Shown here: positions 23,713 to 33,611 of the stretch, one piece after another | How the letters are laid out: each line of letters opens with the position of its first letter | Numbering within the stretch: position 1 is the stretch's first letter | DNA from: DASXMT01 sp963781305 | Lineage (GTDB): Bacteria; Actinomycetota; Acidimicrobiia; Acidimicrobiales; RAAP-2 | Length of the DNA stretch: 64,000 nt | Assembly: GCA_963781305.1 (NCBI GenBank) | Contig: CAWAFL010000001.1 | Span: 496,001-560,000, forward strand | Direction of reading: 5' to 3' | Position numbers and translations under genes: made by a program | Notes under the pieces: generated by a model | What the model was told of the DNA's origin: nothing | The model's database searches: none | What the model saw: the letters and a program-made list of their open reading frames with translations, nothing else

Positions 23713-25163
23713 CCGGCTGCGACGGGAATGCGGGTCCGGTGGCGGGGACGCCCGATCACCTCGACCAGCTCCCCGGTCAGGTGATGCGGTGCCGCTCCGG
23801 TCACTTTGACCATGGCGAAAGACCCCACGGGCACGCGCTGATCACCGACCGGGGCGAAATGCACCAGCTTGTTCTGGCCGGTCCGTCCGGTGGTCAGCGA
23901 TGCGTCGCGCTTGGACGGGCCTTCGACCAGCACCTCTTCCACCCGTCCGATGCGGGCGCGGTGCTTGGCCAGAGCCGAGCGTTCCACCACCACCCGCAGC
24001 CGCTCGAAGCGGTCGGCCACGACGTCCTCGGGGACGAATCGATTCTCCATCTCAGCCGCACGGGTACCGGGTCTGGGCGAGAAGATGAAGGTGTAGGCGC
24101 TGTCGTACTCCGCGACCGCGGCCACCTCGAGGGTGGCCTCGAAGTCCTCCTCGCTCTCCCCGGGAAAGCCGACGATCAGGTCGGTGGTCACCGCCAGATC
24201 GGCAATGGCTGCCCGGGCTGCGGCCAGCCGCTCCAGGTAGCGCTGGGCCGTGTACCCCCGGCGCATGGCGGCCAGCGTGGCGTTGGCGCCGGACTGGAGC
24301 GGGAGGTGGAGGTGGTTGCACACGGCCGGTGTCTCGGCCATGGCCGCGATCGTCTCGGGTCGGAGATCCTTCGGGTGCGGACTGGTGAAGCGAACCCGAC
24401 GGATGCCCTCGACCGCACCGACCGCCCGGAGCAGGTCGGCAAAGAGCGGACGCCGCCTGGTCAGGTCCCGCCCGTACGAGTTGACGTTCTGGCCCAACAG
24501 GGTGACCTCGGACACCCCCCGGTCGGCCAGGACCTCGACTTCGCCGACCAGGTCGGCGAAGGGCCGCGACACCTCGGCCCCTCGCACCGAGGGCACGATG
24601 CAAAAGGCGCACGAGTTGTCGCACCCGATCTGGATGGTGACCCACGCCGCATAGGGGAGGTCCCGAACCGCGGTCAGGGCCGCGGCACTCGATCCGACGG
24701 TGTCCGGATCGCCCTCGGGCAGCGGCTCGTCGAGTATCTCCATCACCGGGCCCGAGGTGACCGCCTGGCGCAAGAGGGCGGGTGCACGCCCCAGGTTGTG
24801 GGTGCCGAAGACCACGTCCACGTGTCCGGCCCGCTGCTGGATGTGCTCTCGGTCCATCTGGGCCAGGCACCCGCCCACGGCGATCTGCATGTCCGGCCGG
24901 CTCTCGCGCAGTGACTTGAGGTTCCCCAGATGGCCGTAGAACTTGTTGTCGGCGTTCTCGCGGATGCAACAGGTGTTGAGGACCACCACGTCGGCGGACT
25001 CGAGGTCGTCGGTGGCCACCAGCCCGTCGGCGGTGAGCAGGCCGGCCAAGCGCTCCGAATCGTGCTCGTTCATCTGGCAGCCGTAGGTGCGGATGTGGAA
25101 CGTACGAGCTGAGGCCGCGTCTGACGGCGGGGTGACCAGACTGTTGCCGTCGGCGGGGGCCAT
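23709..25163 (-). CDS. miaB: MiaB, tRNA-i6A37 methylthiotransferase (radical SAM)
   Basis: The 484-residue enzyme adds a methylthio group to i6A37. The N-terminal MTTase domain has three cluster cysteines (YGCQMN, NTCCIREN, GGCLAQ). The radical SAM motif is GCDNSCAFC, and a TRAM domain lies at the C-terminus (GRTGQNKLVHFAP). ATG 25163 is the first start giving a normal N-terminus; the frame stays open upstream. It forms an operon with miaA. Confidence 0.95.
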   Translation of the reverse strand: MAPADGNSLVTPPSDAASARTFHIRTYGCQMNEHDSERLAGLLTADGLVATDDLESADVVVLNTCCIRENADNKFYGHLGNLKSLRESRPDMQIAVGGCLAQMDREHIQQRAGHVDVVFGTHNLGRAPALLRQAVTSGPVMEILDEPLPEGDPDTVGSSAAALTAVRDLPYAAWVTIQIGCDNSCAFCIVPSVRGAEVSRPFADLVGEVEVLADRGVSEVTLLGQNVNSYGRDLTRRRPLFADLLRAVGAVEGIRRVRFTSPHPKDLRPETIAAMAETPAVCNHLHLPLQSGANATLAAMRRGYTAQRYLERLAAARAAIADLAVTTDLIVGFPGESEEDFEATLEVAAVAEYDSAYTFIFSPRPGTRAAEMENRFVPEDVVADRFERLRVVVERSALAKHRARIGRVEEVLVEGPSKRDASLTTGRTGQNKLVHFAPVGDQRVPVGSFAMVKVTGAAPHHLTGELVEVIGRPRHRTRIPVAAG

Positions 25164-25204
25164 CCCGCAAGGATACGGCCCGGCGCGGGGGCCGCCCGAC
25201 CGGA

Positions 25205-25555
25205 CTAGGGGTGCGACGCCTCCACCACGGTGTGGATCCCCCCTCGGATCAGCCAATCGGTGATCACCGTCAGTCGACGCGGCGCGATCGCAGCGACCAG
25301 GTCATCGAGGATGCGATTGGTCACGTCCTCGTGGAACGCCCCTTGGTCCCGGTAGCTCCACAGGTAGAGCTTGAGCGACTTCAGCTCCACGATCGAGCGG
25401 TCCGGGACGTAGGCGATCCTCACCGTGGCGAAGTCGGGCTGACCGGTCATCGGGCACACACAGGTGAGCTCGGGCGATTCGCAGCGCACCTCGTAGTCGC
25501 GGCCGGGATGCGGGTTGGGCACGGCCAGCAAGGCCGTTGACGGTTCGCTGGGCAC
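25205..25555 (-). CDS. queF: QueF, NADPH-dependent 7-cyano-7-deazaguanine reductase (short form)
   Basis: The 116-residue T-fold enzyme reduces preQ0 to preQ1 in queuosine synthesis. The diagnostic stretch is TCVCPMTGQPDF, where Cys34 forms the thioimide with preQ0, followed by VELKSLKLYLWSYRD, the NADPH-binding motif. The C-terminus reads GIHTVVEASHP. GTG 25555 has GGAGG 5 nt upstream and gives the normal size of the unimodular form. No queC, queD or queE is in the window, so preQ0 must come from elsewhere. It lies between thrB and miaB and joins two other tRNA-modification genes. Confidence 0.92.
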   Translation of the reverse strand: MPSEPSTALLAVPNPHPGRDYEVRCESPELTCVCPMTGQPDFATVRIAYVPDRSIVELKSLKLYLWSYRDQGAFHEDVTNRILDDLVAAIAPRRLTVITDWLIRGGIHTVVEASHP

Positions 25556-25571
25556 CGGTTCCTCCGCCGCC

Positions 25572-26624
25572 CTAGTGGTCGGTGTCGAAGTCGTAGAACT
25601 GACCGCCGTCGTCCTTGCCCTTGGCCGTGCTCTTGCCCGTGCCCGTGCCCGTGCCCGTATTTGTGCCGTTGCCGTTGCCGTTGTCTTCGTCTTTGCCCGG
25701 CTCACCGTTCTCGCCCTGCTCGGCCTCATCCTCGAGCCCGGACCGGTTCCGGTCCTTCCAGAAATCTCCCGAGCCGCCCTTGTCGACCACCAGCCCATGC
25801 ATGTCCGGACGGATCAGCTGGACCTCGCCGGGCACCTGGACGTCGGCCATGACGTCTTGGGTGGCAGCGCGGACGCGGGCCCCCTCGGACCCCTTGCAGA
25901 TCCCGAGAAGCGCCGGCCCGGCTCCCGACCAGCACACCGCCAACGCCCCTGCCCGGGACATCCCCGACAGGAGCTGCGGGGCGGCGGGGAACAGCGGGCT
26001 GCGGTAGTCCTGGTGCAACCGGTCCTCCGTCGCCTCGCTCAACAGGACCCGGCTGTCGGCCAGGCCGGCGATCAGGAAGGCCAGCCGGCCCAGGTTGAAC
26101 GCGGCGTGTTCCCGGTTGACTTCGGGCGGGAGCACCTGGCGGGCCTTGGTGGTGGACAGGTTCAGGTCGGGCACGATGACCACGAACACCAGGCTGACGT
26201 CCAGGGTCAGCCGCACCACCCGGACACCGCCCCGCACCATCGTGGCCGCGACCAGACCGCCCACCATCGATGCGGCGGCATTGTCGGGGTGGCCGTCCAC
26301 CTGGGTGGCGACAGCCAGGGGGTCCTTGGCTCCCGCCGCGGCCGCGGCGGCCACCGCCAATGCCGCCGACGAGCCCAGTCCTCGGGCGATGGGGATCTCC
26401 GATCGCACGGTGATGGCCAGGTGGTCATGTCCGGCGACGTCGATGGCCACGCGTGCGGCCAGGTGCGACGGATCATCGGAGAGCCCGGCCCCTTCGCCCT
26501 CGGACCGGACGATCAGCCGGGAGGCCGGCTCCACTTCGACCTCCACGTACCGTTGGAGGGCGACGGCGAGGGTGTCGAACCCGGGGCCGAGGTTGGCCGA
26601 GGAGGCAGGAGCTCGTGCACGCAC
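25572..26624 (-). CDS. thrB: Homoserine kinase (GHMP family) with a low-complexity C-terminal tail
   Basis: The first 290 residues are a GHMP kinase: ASSANLGPGFDTLA at the N-terminus and the ATP loop PIARGLGSSAA (residues 78-88), with WSGAGPALLGI near the C-terminal motif. ThrB phosphorylates L-homoserine on the way to threonine. The last 55 residues (about 296-350) are acidic and then Gly/Thr/Asn-rich, encoded by hexanucleotide microsatellites, and end FYDFDTDH. Such a tail is not usual in ThrB. No hom or thrC is adjacent, so assignment rests on sequence. Confidence 0.88.
   Translation of the reverse strand: MRARAPASSANLGPGFDTLAVALQRYVEVEVEPASRLIVRSEGEGAGLSDDPSHLAARVAIDVAGHDHLAITVRSEIPIARGLGSSAALAVAAAAAAGAKDPLAVATQVDGHPDNAAASMVGGLVAATMVRGGVRVVRLTLDVSLVFVVIVPDLNLSTTKARQVLPPEVNREHAAFNLGRLAFLIAGLADSRVLLSEATEDRLHQDYRSPLFPAAPQLLSGMSRAGALAVCWSGAGPALLGICKGSEGARVRAATQDVMADVQVPGEVQLIRPDMHGLVVDKGGSGDFWKDRNRSGLEDEAEQGENGEPGKDEDNGNGNGTNTGTGTGTGKSTAKGKDDGGQFYDFDTDH
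25635..25682. repeat. Hexanucleotide microsatellites inside thrB
   Basis: GCCCGT is repeated four times (25635-25658) and GCCGTT three times (25665-25682). On the coding strand they specify Thr-Gly and Asn-Gly dipeptide runs in the ThrB tail. Confidence 0.9.
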
Positions 26625-26727
26625 CTGGTCAGGGTAGCCGTCACCGGACGTTCACGCCGGGATCGGTTGGGTACGTCCTCCCTGATCGTGCCGGGGTCAA
26701 CCGGGATCAGAGACCGCACGACCGGCC

Positions 26728-28122
26728 CTACGTTCTCGTCAGTCGCCACCAGAGTGGAGGGGTGGGCACCGGCTCGGTCGACCGCAGCGAGACGACCCGG
26801 CGCTGGGGCCCCACGGCATAGACGGCATGGCCGACCACGGTGTTCGCCGCCGTACCGGTGCCGACGCTGTGAGTGGTCACCGCGGTGGTGAGGGCCTGAC
26901 CGGGTACCGCCAACACGCTGGCATCTTGTGCCGTCGTCACCGGGACGTCGTGCTCGGCGCCGCCCCACGACGCCCCCACGGTGCCCACCGTGTGGCCCGA
27001 TACCGCCACCGGGGTGTCGGTCACCGCGGTCAGCGCCGTCTGCAAGAGGGCCTCGTCGCTGAACCCGGCCGCTCCAAACGTGTTCGTGCTCGTCGCCGGC
27101 TGGTTGGTCACCGCGGCGATGGCCTGCACGGTCCGGCCGTCCACCGTGCGGTTCGCGGCCAGGACCAGGCAGGGCCCGGCCTGGCTGGTAAAACCGGACT
27201 TCACGCCGACGATGCCGTTCGAACCGACCTGGGTGACGATGTTGGGAACCTCGCCCACGACCGGGAGCGTGACGTTGGGCATGGCCACGATGGCGGCGAA
27301 CGTCGGGTCGGACAGACCCTGTGCGGCCACCTTCAGGCTGTCGGCCGGAGTCGACACCGAGGCGGGGTCGTATCCGCTGACGTCGGCGTAGTGGGTCTGG
27401 GTCATGCCCAATTGACTGGCGCCGGAATTCATCTTGGCCACGAACGCAGTGGTGCTGCCGGCGTCCCACCGGGCCAGGGTGAAGGCCATGTTGTTGGCCG
27501 ATCGGATCAGGAGCCCCTCGAGCAGCTGTCGTTCGGTCAGCACCTCGCCCACGGTGACCGGCACGGTCGACTGGTCGGTGCTGACATCGGCGCTGTCCTC
27601 GGCCACGTCCTGTGCCGTGATGGTGACCGAGGGGCCGTCTGCGCCGGCGGCCAGGGGATGGTCCTGGAGGATCACCACCGCCACCATCATCTTGGTCAGG
27701 CTTGCCACCGGAACCGGGACCTCGGGACCGGATTGGGCCTCGTACCCGAGCGAGGGGATGGCCACGGCTCCATATCCGGTCGACGGCCACAGGAGGGCGG
27801 GCGCCTGGCCGGGCACCAGTTGACCGGTCAGGGTGGTGCGCACCGCTGGGTGGGGCAGCGGTCGGCTTACCTGCACCGCCACCAGCGCAGCAACCACCGC
27901 GATGACCACGGCGACTCCGATTCCCACACGCCGCCGTCGCCGACGACGCCGTTGGCGACGATCGGCCCCGCGCTCAGGCGCATGCTCGGGCGCCGGAGGG
28001 TCGGGCGCCGGAGCGCCAGGCGAGACCGGGGTGGGCGGTGGCGGGAGGCTCGGTGCCGGTTCGGCAGCCGTGCCCACACCAGCAGTCTGCGCCAATCCCT
28101 CGTCGTCCGGCTCGCCCTCCAT
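26728..28122 (-). CDS. D-alanyl-D-alanine carboxypeptidase-like protein (peptidase S11)
   Basis: The protein (464 aa) has a long Pro-rich cytoplasmic region, an Arg-rich stretch, one membrane segment near residues 66-86 and an extracytoplasmic S11 domain. The catalytic motifs are Ser141-Leu-Thr-Lys144, Ser208-Ala-Asn210 and Lys-Ser-Gly in VKSGFTS. DacA-type enzymes trim the terminal D-Ala of peptidoglycan stem peptides. The Ser in place of Thr in the KTG box and an N-terminal anchor in place of a cleaved signal peptide are variations. ATG 28122 follows the ftsK stop by 8 nt. Confidence 0.85.
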   Translation of the reverse strand: MEGEPDDEGLAQTAGVGTAAEPAPSLPPPPTPVSPGAPAPDPPAPEHAPERGADRRQRRRRRRRRVGIGVAVVIAVVAALVAVQVSRPLPHPAVRTTLTGQLVPGQAPALLWPSTGYGAVAIPSLGYEAQSGPEVPVPVASLTKMMVAVVILQDHPLAAGADGPSVTITAQDVAEDSADVSTDQSTVPVTVGEVLTERQLLEGLLIRSANNMAFTLARWDAGSTTAFVAKMNSGASQLGMTQTHYADVSGYDPASVSTPADSLKVAAQGLSDPTFAAIVAMPNVTLPVVGEVPNIVTQVGSNGIVGVKSGFTSQAGPCLVLAANRTVDGRTVQAIAAVTNQPATSTNTFGAAGFSDEALLQTALTAVTDTPVAVSGHTVGTVGASWGGAEHDVPVTTAQDASVLAVPGQALTTAVTTHSVGTGTAANTVVGHAVYAVGPQRRVVSLRSTEPVPTPPLWWRLTRT

Positions 28123-28130
28123 CAACTCGG

Positions 28131-30604
28131 TCAGTGTCCGTCGAGTTCCTCGGGAGTCATCAGGACATTGCGCGCCTTCGATCCCTCCGAGGGACCCACG
28201 ACGCCTCGGCGCTCCATGAGGTCCATGAGCCGGCCGGCCCGGGCAAACCCAACGCGAAGCTTGCGCTGCAGCATCGACGTCGATCCGAGCTGTGACCGGA
28301 CGACCAGATCGATGGCCTGCACCAGCAGTTCGTCATCGTCGTCATCGTCGCGGCGACCGGGGCCGCCGGCTCCGACGTTCTCGGTCTCCTCGATACCGGC
28401 GACGACCTCCATCTCCCGCTGGCGCTGCCAGTGGGCGACGACCGATCGGACCTCGTCCTCTCCCACCCATGGTGCCTGCAGCCGTTGGGGGTTCGACGAT
28501 GACGCGGTGAGCAAGAGCATGTCGCCCTTGCCGATCAACCGTTCGGCACCAGGCTGATCGAGGATGACCCGGCTGTCCGACAACGAGGACACCGAGAACG
28601 CCATCCGGGAGGGCACGTTGGCCTTGATCACTCCGGTGATCACGTCGACCGAGGGGCGCTGGGTGGCCAAGACGAGGTGGATGCCCACTGCCCGCGCCAT
28701 CTGGGCGATGCGGCAGACCGAGTCCTCCACGTCCCGGGCCGCCACCATCATGAGGTCGTTCAGCTCGTCCACCACGATGAGCACGAAGGGGAGGCGCTGG
28801 TAGCGGCGCTCCTCGGCACTGCCCTCGTCGCCGGCGGCCGGGACGCCGCCGTGGCGGTCTGGAACAGCTCTTCGGGCTGGTCGAGCTCGCCGCGGTCGAA
28901 GGCGGTGTTGAAGCCGGTGATGTCGCGCATGCCCACTTCGGCCAGCAGGTCGTAGCGGCGTTCCATCTCCTTGACCGCCCAGGCAAGTGCGTTGGCCGCC
29001 TTCTTGGGGTCCACCACCACTTGGGTGAGCAGGTGAGGAAGACCGTTGTACTGGCCCAGCTCGACCCGCTTGGGATCGATCAGTATGAGCCTGACCTGAT
29101 CCGGCGTGGCCCTCATCAGGATCGAGGTGAGCACGGAATTGATGCACGACGACTTTCCCGATCCGGTGGCCCCGGACACCAGCACATGGGGCATCTCGGC
29201 CAGGTTGACCATCATCGCCCGACCGGCGATGTCCCGGCCCAGTGCCACCTCGAGGGGCTGGTGGGCCTGATCTGCCTCGGTGGAGGCCAGGATGTCACCC
29301 AGGGCCACCAGCTGGCGGCGCCGGTTCGGCACCTCCACGCCGATGGCCGACTTGCCCGGGATGGGCGCCAGGATCCGGACATCGGGCGATGCCATGGCAT
29401 AGGCAATGTCCTTGGACAGCGACGTGACCCTGGCTACTTTGACCCCGGCGCCGAGCTCGAGCTCGTAGCGGGTCACCGACGGACCGACGGTCCGGCCCAC
29501 CAGCCGGGTATCGACCCCATGGGCGGCCAGGGCAGCAACTAGCGCTGCACCGGCGGCGTCGATCTCGCGCTCGTCGATGGCCTGGGGCTTGGCTCGCTTC
29601 AGTACCGACTTGGGCGGAAGGCGCCAATCGCCCACCGAGGGCCCGAGCTTCATCTCCAGCTGCGAGACCTTTCCGTTCTTGGTCGCCGCCGCTGGGAGCA
29701 TCGCAAGGTCGGGGGGACCCACCTCCGCGGTGGGGAGCTCAGGCTCGACGGCCCGGTTCTCGGGAGCAGGGGTGGGTGGCGGCACCGGCGCCGAGGTGAT
29801 CGGGTCGGCGAACGGATCCCCGTGTCCCTCCACCAACGGAGGACGATCGGCTGCGGTCGGGGGTGACGAGGAGCCCCGGGCGGTCGACACCAGCCAGCGT
29901 GAACCACGAGCCAGACCACCCGCCGCCGTCCGCACCGACACCCCGGTAAACAGGATCGTGGCCACGATGAACACGGCGACCAGCACCACGCCGGCACCGA
30001 AGGCGCCCAGACCGTTGTGGAGGGGGTTTCCCACCAGAGCGCCGACCCACCCGCCCGCACCCGACAGCGCCGTGGTCGACGCACCCAGTCGGGGCGACCC
30101 ACCGGCCAGCGCAGCGAGGCCGGAGACGGCCAGCAGGGCCAGCCCGGCGCCGAGCACGGCGCGGATGGGCTCCCGTTTCACATCGCCGTCCTCGGTCTCC
30201 CGCCGCCCGGCGATCAACCGGATGCCGACCAGGACGCAGGCCAGCGGAACGAGGAACCGCGCCCAGCCCACCAGGGCGCCGAGGCCCTCGCGCACGCCAT
30301 GGCCCACCGGGCCCAGCGCGTTGAGATACAGGGCGAGGGCAGCGAGGACACCGAGGGTGACGAGGAGCACACCCCATACGTCGGCGGCGTGCTCGGCGAC
30401 CACGGCCCAGGCGGCGCCGAACGCACCTGGTGGCTGTGGCGCTCCCTGGGTCTTGGCCCGCGAACCCGCCGACGGCTTCCGGGCTGGGCGCTTCTTCGAA
30501 GGGGACGGCTTGCCGGAACGGGCCGACGCTGTGCGACCTCCGGCCTTAGCCTTGGACCGCGCCGCGCCAGGGCGACCTGTAGGGCGCCGTGTAGAGGTCG
30601 TCAC
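28131..30604 (-). CDS. ftsK: FtsK/SpoIIIE DNA translocase, frameshifted as read
   Basis: FtsK is the septal DNA pump that clears the terminus region during division. The N-terminal part, from GTG 30604, has a basic Lys/Ser/Pro leader, about four membrane segments, a Pro-rich linker and the motor start with the Walker A motif GATGSGKSS. The rest of the motor (LIVVDELNDLMM, LATQRPSVDVITG) and the gamma winged helix (LLVQAIDLVV, MLQRKLRVGFARAGRLMD) are in the other frame, stopping at 28131. The break lies within about 28801-28870, a variable linker. The span is 2,474 nt; one added base gives exactly 825 codons. As the gene is normally essential, a sequencing deletion is likeliest. Confidence 0.9.
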
Positions 30605-30677
30605 AGTGGGGCCAGGTTACTACCGGTGCTCCGCCGCCTCGGTGGATGGCGGGGGCCGGCCAGGATCCCGGGCTCGG

Positions 30678-32609
30678 TCAGACGGTGACGATGACAGGAA
30701 CGATCATGGGGCGCTGCCGCGTGCGTTCCCCGATCAGCTTGCCGACGGCCTTGCGGGCCACCCGGCTGAGCGACTCGTGGTCGTGGTTCTCCTCGGCCAG
30801 CATCTTCTCCAGGGCTTCGGTGACCACCAACCGGGCATCGTCGAGGAACGAGCCCGTCTCCGGCGCGTGGGCCCAGCCGCGGGTGTGGATCTGCGGTGGC
30901 CCCACCACTTCGGCACGCTGGAGGTCGACGGTGGCCACCACCATGACCACGCCCTCTTCAGCCAGAGCCTTGCGGTCGCGGAGCACCCCGTGCCCGATGT
31001 CTCCCACCGTGCTCCCGTCGACGAACAGGTAGCCGCCGGGAACCTCACCGTCTCGCCGCAGACCGTGAGCATCGAGGCGCACGGCGTCCCCGTCCTCGCA
31101 CAGCAGCACCCGGTCGCCCGTGATGCCCATGGTGTTGGCCAGTAGCAAGTGATTGGCCATATGACGGTACTCACCGTGCACGGGGATGAAGAAGTCCGGT
31201 TGGGTCACCGACATCAACGTGGCCAGTTCGCCCTGCTTGGCATGGCCGCTCACGTGGACGTTGTCGACCCCCGAGTGGATGACCTCGACTCCCCGGCGAT
31301 AGAGCGAGTCGATGACCCGGCCCACCGACCACTCGTTTCCGGGAATGGGGTGGGCACTGATGACCACGACGTCATCCTCGTGGAGCTTGAAGAACCGGTT
31401 CTCGCCCACGGCCAGGCGCGACAGCGCCGACATGGGCTCACCCTGCGAGCCGGTCGAGATGACGCAGACCTGGCCCGCTTCGAGGCGGTCCACGTCCTCG
31501 ATGTCGATGAACGCCTCATCGGGGATGTGCAGGAGTCCCAGCTGGCGGGCTAACGCCACGTTCTTCTGCATCGACCGCCCGAGCGTGGCCACCTTCCGGT
31601 CGGTGGCCATGGCCGCGTCGACCACCTGTTGGACCCGATGGATGTGGCTGGCGAAACAGGTGACCACGAAGCGACGACCGGGGCGGGCCAGGAAGACCTT
31701 GCGCAGCGTTGCCCCGACCGTCGACTCCGAGGCGGTGAAACCGGGCTCCTCGGCATTGGTCGAGTCGGACAGCAGGAGGCGAACGCCGGGACCCGAGGCC
31801 AGCGCGCCCATGCGGGCCAGATCGGTGCGACGACCGTCCACGGGATGGAGGTCGATCTTGAAGTCTCCCGAGTGGAGGACCACACCCTGCGGCGTGTGGA
31901 ATGCGGTGGCGAAGGCACTGGGAACCGAGTGCGTCACGGGGATGAACTCGACGTCGCACGGTCCGATCCGGCGGCGCTCGCCGTCGACCACCGGGACGAA
32001 CGTGACCGAGCCGAGGAGTCCTGCCTCTTCCACCCGGTTGCGGGCCAGCCCCAGCGTCAGCTCGGAGCCGTAGACGGTGATGGGGAAGTCGCGCAGGAGA
32101 AAGGCCAGACCACCGGTGTGGTCCTCGTGACCGTGGGTCAGGATGACCCCGTCGACCCGGTCGGCGTTCTCGCGGAGGTACGTGAAGTCGGGAAGGACCA
32201 GATCGACACCGGGCATGTCCGGTTCGGGGAACATGATGCCGCAGTCGAGGACCAGGATGCGTCCGTCGACCTCGATGCAGGCACAGTTCCGGCCGATCTC
32301 GCCCAGGCCGCCCAGGAAGACGATCCGGACCGGAGGGCTCCCGTTGCCCCCGTCGTTCCCCGGGATGCGGACCTTCTTCTCCCGTGTCTTCTTGGTCACC
32401 GATCCGGCGGGCGCCCCCTTGGCCGTTTGCTTCTTGGGTTTGCCGCCGTCGCCTGGTTGGTCGTTGCGCGACCCTGAGCCGCGCCGTCGGCTCCCTCCCT
32501 TGGCCGGTTGCCCATCACCTGACTTCGCCCGCTTCGATCCCTGCTGCTTCGATCCCTGCTGCTTTGGTCCCTGCTGTGAACCGCGATCCGGATCAGCCAA
32601 TCGACTCAC
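30678..32609 (-). CDS. rnj: Ribonuclease J with a basic low-complexity N-terminal extension
   Basis: RNase J is a metallo-beta-lactamase/beta-CASP ribonuclease with 5'-exo and endo activity. The zinc motif HGHEDH lies at 159-164, after FLGGLGEIGRNC; SGDFKIDLHPVD and the beta-CASP region with STGSQGEPMSALSR and HVSGHA follow. The first 90 or so residues are Lys/Gly/Gln/Ser-rich, partly a coded 15-bp repeat, and probably disordered and RNA-binding. GTG 32609 overlaps dapA by 17 nt. A TTG at 32600 is a possible alternative. pnp, another RNA-decay enzyme, lies 8 kb away. Confidence 0.93.
   Translation of the reverse strand: MSRLADPDRGSQQGPKQQGSKQQGSKRAKSGDGQPAKGGSRRRGSGSRNDQPGDGGKPKKQTAKGAPAGSVTKKTREKKVRIPGNDGGNGSPPVRIVFLGGLGEIGRNCACIEVDGRILVLDCGIMFPEPDMPGVDLVLPDFTYLRENADRVDGVILTHGHEDHTGGLAFLLRDFPITVYGSELTLGLARNRVEEAGLLGSVTFVPVVDGERRRIGPCDVEFIPVTHSVPSAFATAFHTPQGVVLHSGDFKIDLHPVDGRRTDLARMGALASGPGVRLLLSDSTNAEEPGFTASESTVGATLRKVFLARPGRRFVVTCFASHIHRVQQVVDAAMATDRKVATLGRSMQKNVALARQLGLLHIPDEAFIDIEDVDRLEAGQVCVISTGSQGEPMSALSRLAVGENRFFKLHEDDVVVISAHPIPGNEWSVGRVIDSLYRRGVEVIHSGVDNVHVSGHAKQGELATLMSVTQPDFFIPVHGEYRHMANHLLLANTMGITGDRVLLCEDGDAVRLDAHGLRRDGEVPGGYLFVDGSTVGDIGHGVLRDRKALAEEGVVMVVATVDLQRAEVVGPPQIHTRGWAHAPETGSFLDDARLVVTEALEKMLAEENHDHESLSRVARKAVGKLIGERTRQRPMIVPVIVTV
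32531..32575. repeat. Three 15-bp tandem repeats inside the RNase J gene
   Basis: GCTTCGATCCCTGCT is repeated at 32531-32545 and 32546-32560, with a third diverged copy (GCTTTGGTCCCTGCT) at 32561-32575. They encode QGSKQ-type pentapeptides. Confidence 0.9.
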
Positions 32610-33510
32610 GCACCGATGCACCGCTCGTGGCATGACCGACCCGCTCCACCACGCCACGAGCCTGGTCATCGAGTGAGCTCGGGGCCACCTCGTTCGGGAG
32701 GCGGCACTGCCCGGCGGGCAGGCCGAGGACCCGGCACGCGGCCTTGGCCGGCATGGGGTTCGGGAAGGCCTCGGACGATTCGAACTGGTAGGACTCGTAC
32801 AGGCGGGCGTTGGCCTCCCGGGCTCCGGCCATGTCTCCGGATCCGAACGCAGAGACCATCTCGACCATCAGGGGGCCGGCCCAGTGGGCGGCCACGCTGA
32901 CGATGCCCACGCCTCCCACCGCCATCAACGGCAGCGTGAGTGGGTCATCGCCCGAGTAGAGCTCGAACCGATCGGGAGTCTCGGCCACCACGCGGGCGGC
33001 GGAGGCGGGGTCGGCGGTCGAGTCCTTGACCCCCACGATGTTCCCGACCGTGCTCGCCAGCTCGATGAGCAGGTCTGTGGCTATGCGGCGGCCAGTGCGG
33101 GCGGGGATGTCGTACAGGAGGACGGGCAGGTCGGTGGCCCCTGCCACCGCCCGGAAATGAGCAGCGAGTCCGGCCTGCGAGGGGCGGCTGTAGTAGGGCG
33201 TCACCACCAGGACGCCCTGGACGCCGGTGCCCCTTGCTTCTCGGGTCAGGGCTATTGAGTGAGCGGTGTCGTTGGACCCCGTCCCGGCCACGACGGGCAC
33301 CGATACCGCTCCGGCCACGGCGCGCCACAGGTCGATCTTCTCCTGGTCGGAGAGGACCGGACCCTCACCGGTGGTCCCGGCCACCACCAGCCCGTCGCTG
33401 CCGTTGTCCACCAGGTGGCGGGCCAACGCAACTGCGCCGTCCAGATCCAGCCCTCCGCCGTCGTCGAAAGGCGTGATCATGGCGGTGATCACCGTGCCGA
33501 ATCGGCCCAT
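32593..33510 (-). CDS. dapA: DapA, 4-hydroxy-tetrahydrodipicolinate synthase
   Basis: The 305-residue TIM-barrel enzyme condenses pyruvate with aspartate semialdehyde, the first committed step to DAP and lysine. The Schiff-base lysine is Lys162 (GVKDST), Tyr133 lies in LLYDIPARTG, the Thr-Thr pair in AGTTGEG at 46-47, and Tyr107 in TPYYSRP, all standard. The C-terminus is about 15 residues longer than usual and overlaps the RNase J start. Of the related lyases (NanA, KDG aldolase), the residue pattern and the nearby dapB favour DapA. Confidence 0.94.
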   Translation of the reverse strand: MGRFGTVITAMITPFDDGGGLDLDGAVALARHLVDNGSDGLVVAGTTGEGPVLSDQEKIDLWRAVAGAVSVPVVAGTGSNDTAHSIALTREARGTGVQGVLVVTPYYSRPSQAGLAAHFRAVAGATDLPVLLYDIPARTGRRIATDLLIELASTVGNIVGVKDSTADPASAARVVAETPDRFELYSGDDPLTLPLMAVGGVGIVSVAAHWAGPLMVEMVSAFGSGDMAGAREANARLYESYQFESSEAFPNPMPAKAACRVLGLPAGQCRLPNEVAPSSLDDQARGVVERVGHATSGASVRESIG

Positions 33511-33611
33511 GGAGGATCAGCGCTCCCGGGACGACGCGGTCGCCTGTGCGAAAGTCATGATGACGGAGGCTACCAGGAGGCGCCGGGCGCCCCCGATCCG
33601 TCCCCCATCGG

